The notes beneath the pieces are model-generated. The model did not search any database. It saw nothing but the letters and a program-made list of their open reading frames with translations, and had not been told where the DNA came from. A program made the translations under genes and the position numbers. Source: Wolinella sp052170135 (lineage in GTDB: Bacteria > Campylobacterota > Campylobacteria > Campylobacterales > Helicobacteraceae). Taken from it: a stretch of 64,000 bases of DNA. The stretch is taken from positions 1 through 64,000 of the forward strand of contig JBQNBC010000008.1 in the NCBI GenBank assembly GCA_052170135.1, in the 5' to 3' direction. Each line of letters opens with the position of its first letter. The stretch's first letter is position 1. Below, in pieces: positions 61,188 to 64,000 of this stretch.

Positions 61188-61541
61188 TGGGCTTGGATTA
61201 AACCACGGAAGGCAAAACAGCCTGATACTATCTCCTTGTGCTCATACTATTGCAAAGCACCCCGATCCGCAAATACAAGCTGGCAACAAAATCTTCGCTA
61301 GTCTAAAAACAGCCAAAATCATAAGAATCCACCCTGGAAAATAGTTACATTTTTTAAGAAAACTCCATAGTTTTTATAAAATTTTTCCATTTTTCTTTGA
61401 TTTATGAGATGAAATTATTAAAATATACCCGTGCTTAGCGTCAATATCCTTTCTTTAGTGTACATTTTTAGTTGCTTTTTGCGCTGTAAGTGGAAACAAT
61501 TAGACAAAACTAAATAAAAACTTAGCAAAAGGGGGTAATTT

Positions 61542-62864
61542 TTGGAAATAGTAGAAAATGTAGTGAGTAGCATAGCTGGCTTTGTCTGGGGCGTGCCTAT
61601 GCTCGTGATGCTAGTAGGGACTGGAATCTACCTGACTATTTTGCTACGCGGCGTACAGTTTTGGGCATTACCAAGGGCATTTAAGCTAATTTTTTACAAA
61701 GAGCATGGCTCAGAGGGTGAAATCAGCCACTTCGCAGCTCTCACGACCGCCATGGCAGCAACGGTAGGAATCGGCAATATAGTTGGCGTGGCGACTGCCA
61801 TTAGCATGGGTGGACCTGGGGCTGTATTTTGGATGTGGGTGACCGGACTAGTCGGCATGTCTACAAAATATGCTGAGGCAGTGTTGGCTGTCAAATATCG
61901 TCAAAAAGGTGCGATGGGCTACAAGGGTGGTCCGATGTACTACATAAGCGAGGGACTTGGATTAAAGTGGCTTGGCTCACTATTTGCTATTTTTACTGTC
62001 TTTGCCTGCTTTGGCATCGGCAATATGACACAGGCAAATGCCATTTCACAGGCACTTTTGTCTAGCTTTGATATTCAGACTTGGCAGTCTGGATTTGTCA
62101 TGATGGTGCTAACATCACTTGTGATTCTTGGCGGGATTAAGAGTATTGGTAAATTCACGGCATTCCTTGTGCCTTTTATGATTATTATCTATGTTGGCAC
62201 TGCCATCACGGTGCTAGTCATGCAGGCGGATAATATCCCCGATGTGCTTGGAGATATTTTTTACTATGCGTTTAATCCCCATGCTGCAAGTGGTGGTTTT
62301 GCTGGAGCGATGATTGCTGCAGCGATTCGCTATGGCTTAGCACGCGGTGTATTCTCAAACGAATCTGGACTTGGTTCAGCGCCCATTGCAGCAGCAGCAG
62401 CAAAGACAAACGATCCAGTCAAGCAGGCTCTAGTCTCAATGACGCAGACATTTATCGATACAATAGTCGTATGCACAATGACAGCAATCGTGATTTTAAG
62501 TGCACCACAGTGGCTAGCTGGCGTAAGCGCTGGAGAGCTGACACTTAAAAGCTTTGAACACTATCTAGGTGGCTTTGGTGCTGGTGTAGTCATACTATCT
62601 ACTGTGCTTTTTGGCTACTCTACGATTCTTGGCTGGAGCTACTATGGCGAAAAAGCTTTTGAGTTTCTTTTTGGACACAAGAGAATCAAGCTCTTCCGAG
62701 CAATATTTGTCTCTTTTATCATCGTAGGTGCGATGATAAAGCTAGACTTTGTATGGAACTTCTCAGACATGGCAAATGGTCTAATGGCGCTACCAAACCT
62801 AATCGCACTCCTACTTCTATCAAAAGTGGTAAAAGAGGAGACGAAGCGATACTTTACAAAGTAG
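61542..62864 (+). CDS. alsT: Sodium:alanine symporter (AGCS family)
   Basis: The 440-residue polytopic protein starts with TTG behind AAGGGGG. AGCS signatures are visible: GVQFWALPRAFKLIF, AALTTAMAATVGIGNIVGVA, GGPGAVFWMWVTGLVGMSTK, YKGGPMYYISEGLG, ARGVFSNESGLGSAPIAAAA and LFGYSTILGWSYYGEKAFEF. It imports alanine or glycine with Na+ across the inner membrane. It is followed 8 bases later by proA. Confidence 0.94.
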   Translation: MEIVENVVSSIAGFVWGVPMLVMLVGTGIYLTILLRGVQFWALPRAFKLIFYKEHGSEGEISHFAALTTAMAATVGIGNIVGVATAISMGGPGAVFWMWVTGLVGMSTKYAEAVLAVKYRQKGAMGYKGGPMYYISEGLGLKWLGSLFAIFTVFACFGIGNMTQANAISQALLSSFDIQTWQSGFVMMVLTSLVILGGIKSIGKFTAFLVPFMIIIYVGTAITVLVMQADNIPDVLGDIFYYAFNPHAASGGFAGAMIAAAIRYGLARGVFSNESGLGSAPIAAAAAKTNDPVKQALVSMTQTFIDTIVVCTMTAIVILSAPQWLAGVSAGELTLKSFEHYLGGFGAGVVILSTVLFGYSTILGWSYYGEKAFEFLFGHKRIKLFRAIFVSFIIVGAMIKLDFVWNFSDMANGLMALPNLIALLLLSKVVKEETKRYFTK

Positions 62865-62872
62865 AAAACACA

Positions 62873-64000
62873 TGGAAGCATTTCTAAAAAAAGCAAAAGA
62901 AGCAGCGCGCATAGTGGCGACAATCTCTCCAGAGGTGCGTACAAATACACTAATAGCAATGTCTAAGGCTATTCTTGCAAATAGCAATGCGATTCTTAGC
63001 GCAAATAAAGAAGACTACGCCAAAGCAAAAGAATTAAAACTAAGCGAGGCAATGCTTGATAGGTTGCGACTAGATAAAGAGAGAATCGCGACTATGGCAC
63101 ATTCAATCAACGAGATAGCTATGCTAAAAAACCCACTAGGAAGAATCCTGGATGGCTGGGTAGCTGAAAGTGGAATTAAAATACAAAAAGTCTCAATCCC
63201 AATCGGCGTAATAGGCATAATATACGAATCTCGTCCAAATGTAACAAGCGATACAGCTGCACTCTGTTTTAAAAGTGGAAATATATGCGTATTAAAAGGT
63301 GGCAAAGAAGCGCAACACAGCAATAAAGCGATAGCTGACGCACTTCAAAGCGCACTAAAAGAGTACAATCTGCCATGCGAGGCGATCTCCTTACTACCTG
63401 ATTCTTCACGCGAAGGGGTCGCACGCTTAGTAAAGATGAATGAATATGTCGATTTGATTATCCCACGCGGAGGAGAATCGCTAATAAAATTTGTAAGCGA
63501 AAATGCTACGATTCCCGTCATCAAGCATGACAAAGGTATCTGTCATACATATGTACATGAATGTGCTGACTTTGAAAAAGCAGCAAAAATCATTATAAAT
63601 GCAAAAGTCCAGCGCCCTTCAGCATGCAACGCACTTGAAACATTACTAGTCGATAGCGGAATAGCCAAGCGATTCTTAAGCTTTGTCACACCAAAGCTAG
63701 TAGAGCATGGCGTAAGTCTACGTGCATGCCAAAAGAGTAAGCCTCTATTAGAATCGCTAGGAATCAAGACACTTCTTGCAAGTGAAGCGGACTTTGATAC
63801 GGAATATGGCGACTACATCATAAATATCAAAATCGTACACACCATAGATGACGCAATCACTCACATCACAAGGCATGGCTCTGGGCACTCAGAGGCTATC
63901 ATCACAGAGGATTACGCCGTGGCGGAACGTTTCATGGATGAAGTAGATGCCGCTAGCATCTACCTAAACGCTTCGACACGTTTTAGCGATGGTGGCGAGT
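62873..64000 (+). CDS. proA: Gamma-glutamyl phosphate reductase (partial, runs off the right edge)
   Basis: The frame opens with ATG 62873 (MEAFLKKAKEAARIVATISP) and stays open to the window end (376 codons seen). It contains PIGVIGIIYESRPNVTSDTA, FKSGNICVLKGGKEAQHSN, ISLLPDSSREGVARL, IPRGGESLIKFV, VQRPSACNALETLLVDS (catalytic Cys) and RHGSGHSEAIITE. It reduces gamma-glutamyl phosphate in proline synthesis. Only the last part of the C-terminus is missing. Confidence 0.96.

Overview
The window looks like a chromosomal segment of a Campylobacterota (epsilonproteobacterial) species, most likely Helicobacter or a close relative. The grounds are family-level recognition only: a CiaB-type protein, a CheB without a receiver domain, a Csd4/Pgp1-type cell-shape carboxypeptidase, a NadC of Helicobacter type, an HExxH protein of the CJM1_0395/SprA-like family, very tight gene packing and AT-rich codon use. 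No database search was possible.

Layout. (1) 1-2.4 kb: the end of a contractile-tail (Mu-like) prophage on the minus strand (tape measure protein and tail assembly chaperone with a -1 frameshift product). It is cut off inside the chaperone gene, and a small plus-strand membrane-protein gene sits inside it. (2) 2.5-13.4 kb: a minus-strand operon for an MSHA-like type IV pilus/type II secretion machine (mshI-J-K-L-N-like-E-G order), preceded by a large PAS/degenerate GGDEF/PilZ-like protein. The matching pilin gene is separate at 57.1 kb and a broken pilin fragment lies at 30.9 kb. (3) 13.6-16.5 kb: yebC, metY and a decayed aspartate racemase gene. (4) 16.55-27.2 kb: a complete filamentous-phage (Inoviridae-type) prophage of 10,249 bp, integrated in the anticodon region of the initiator tRNA-fMet gene and bounded by 397-bp perfect direct repeats. 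It carries vapBC, a repressor, a membrane coiled-coil protein, an integrase, a candidate ssDNA-binding protein, coat proteins, a pIII-like adsorption protein, a pVI-like protein, a secretin, a Zot-type assembly ATPase, a hairpin-rich probable origin and an HUH replication protein. (5) 27.2-33.5 kb: tRNA-fMet and tRNA-Gln, rhodanese, murI, rho, an HExxH protein, a decayed stretch and mnmG. (6) 33.7-38.35 kb: a tightly packed eight-gene plus-strand operon with two HMA2-like N-termini, a ferritin-like protein, YtxH-like small membrane proteins, a protein resembling the magnetosome protein MamC and a P1B-type ATPase without a CPx motif. The gene set suggests a ferrosome-like iron-handling membrane system and is the most interesting candidate for an undescribed system. 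(7) 38.6-64 kb: mostly housekeeping (M50 protease, lepB, folD, a c-type cytochrome, DUF302, djlA-like, ciaB, cheR, cheB, thiL, nadC, a Dsb-like protein, a lipoprotein, alr, a broken SDR gene, priA, two small ZapA/ZapB-like candidates, uvrB, slyD, pilin, tagA, csd4-like, dapD, alsT, partial proA).

How the parts work together. The pilus operon, its pilin and the neighbouring putative c-di-GMP effector probably form one surface-adhesion system, with MshE carrying the c-di-GMP-binding MshEN motif. If the inovirus is circularised across its att site, the gene order becomes rep - att - vapBC/lysogeny module - integrase - pV-like - pVIII-like - small coat genes - pIII - pVI - secretin - Zot. This is close to the Ff order with a lysogeny module inserted after rep. 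The metal operon would combine import or efflux through the ATPase, membrane organisation by the small proteins, and iron oxidation by the ferritin-like protein.
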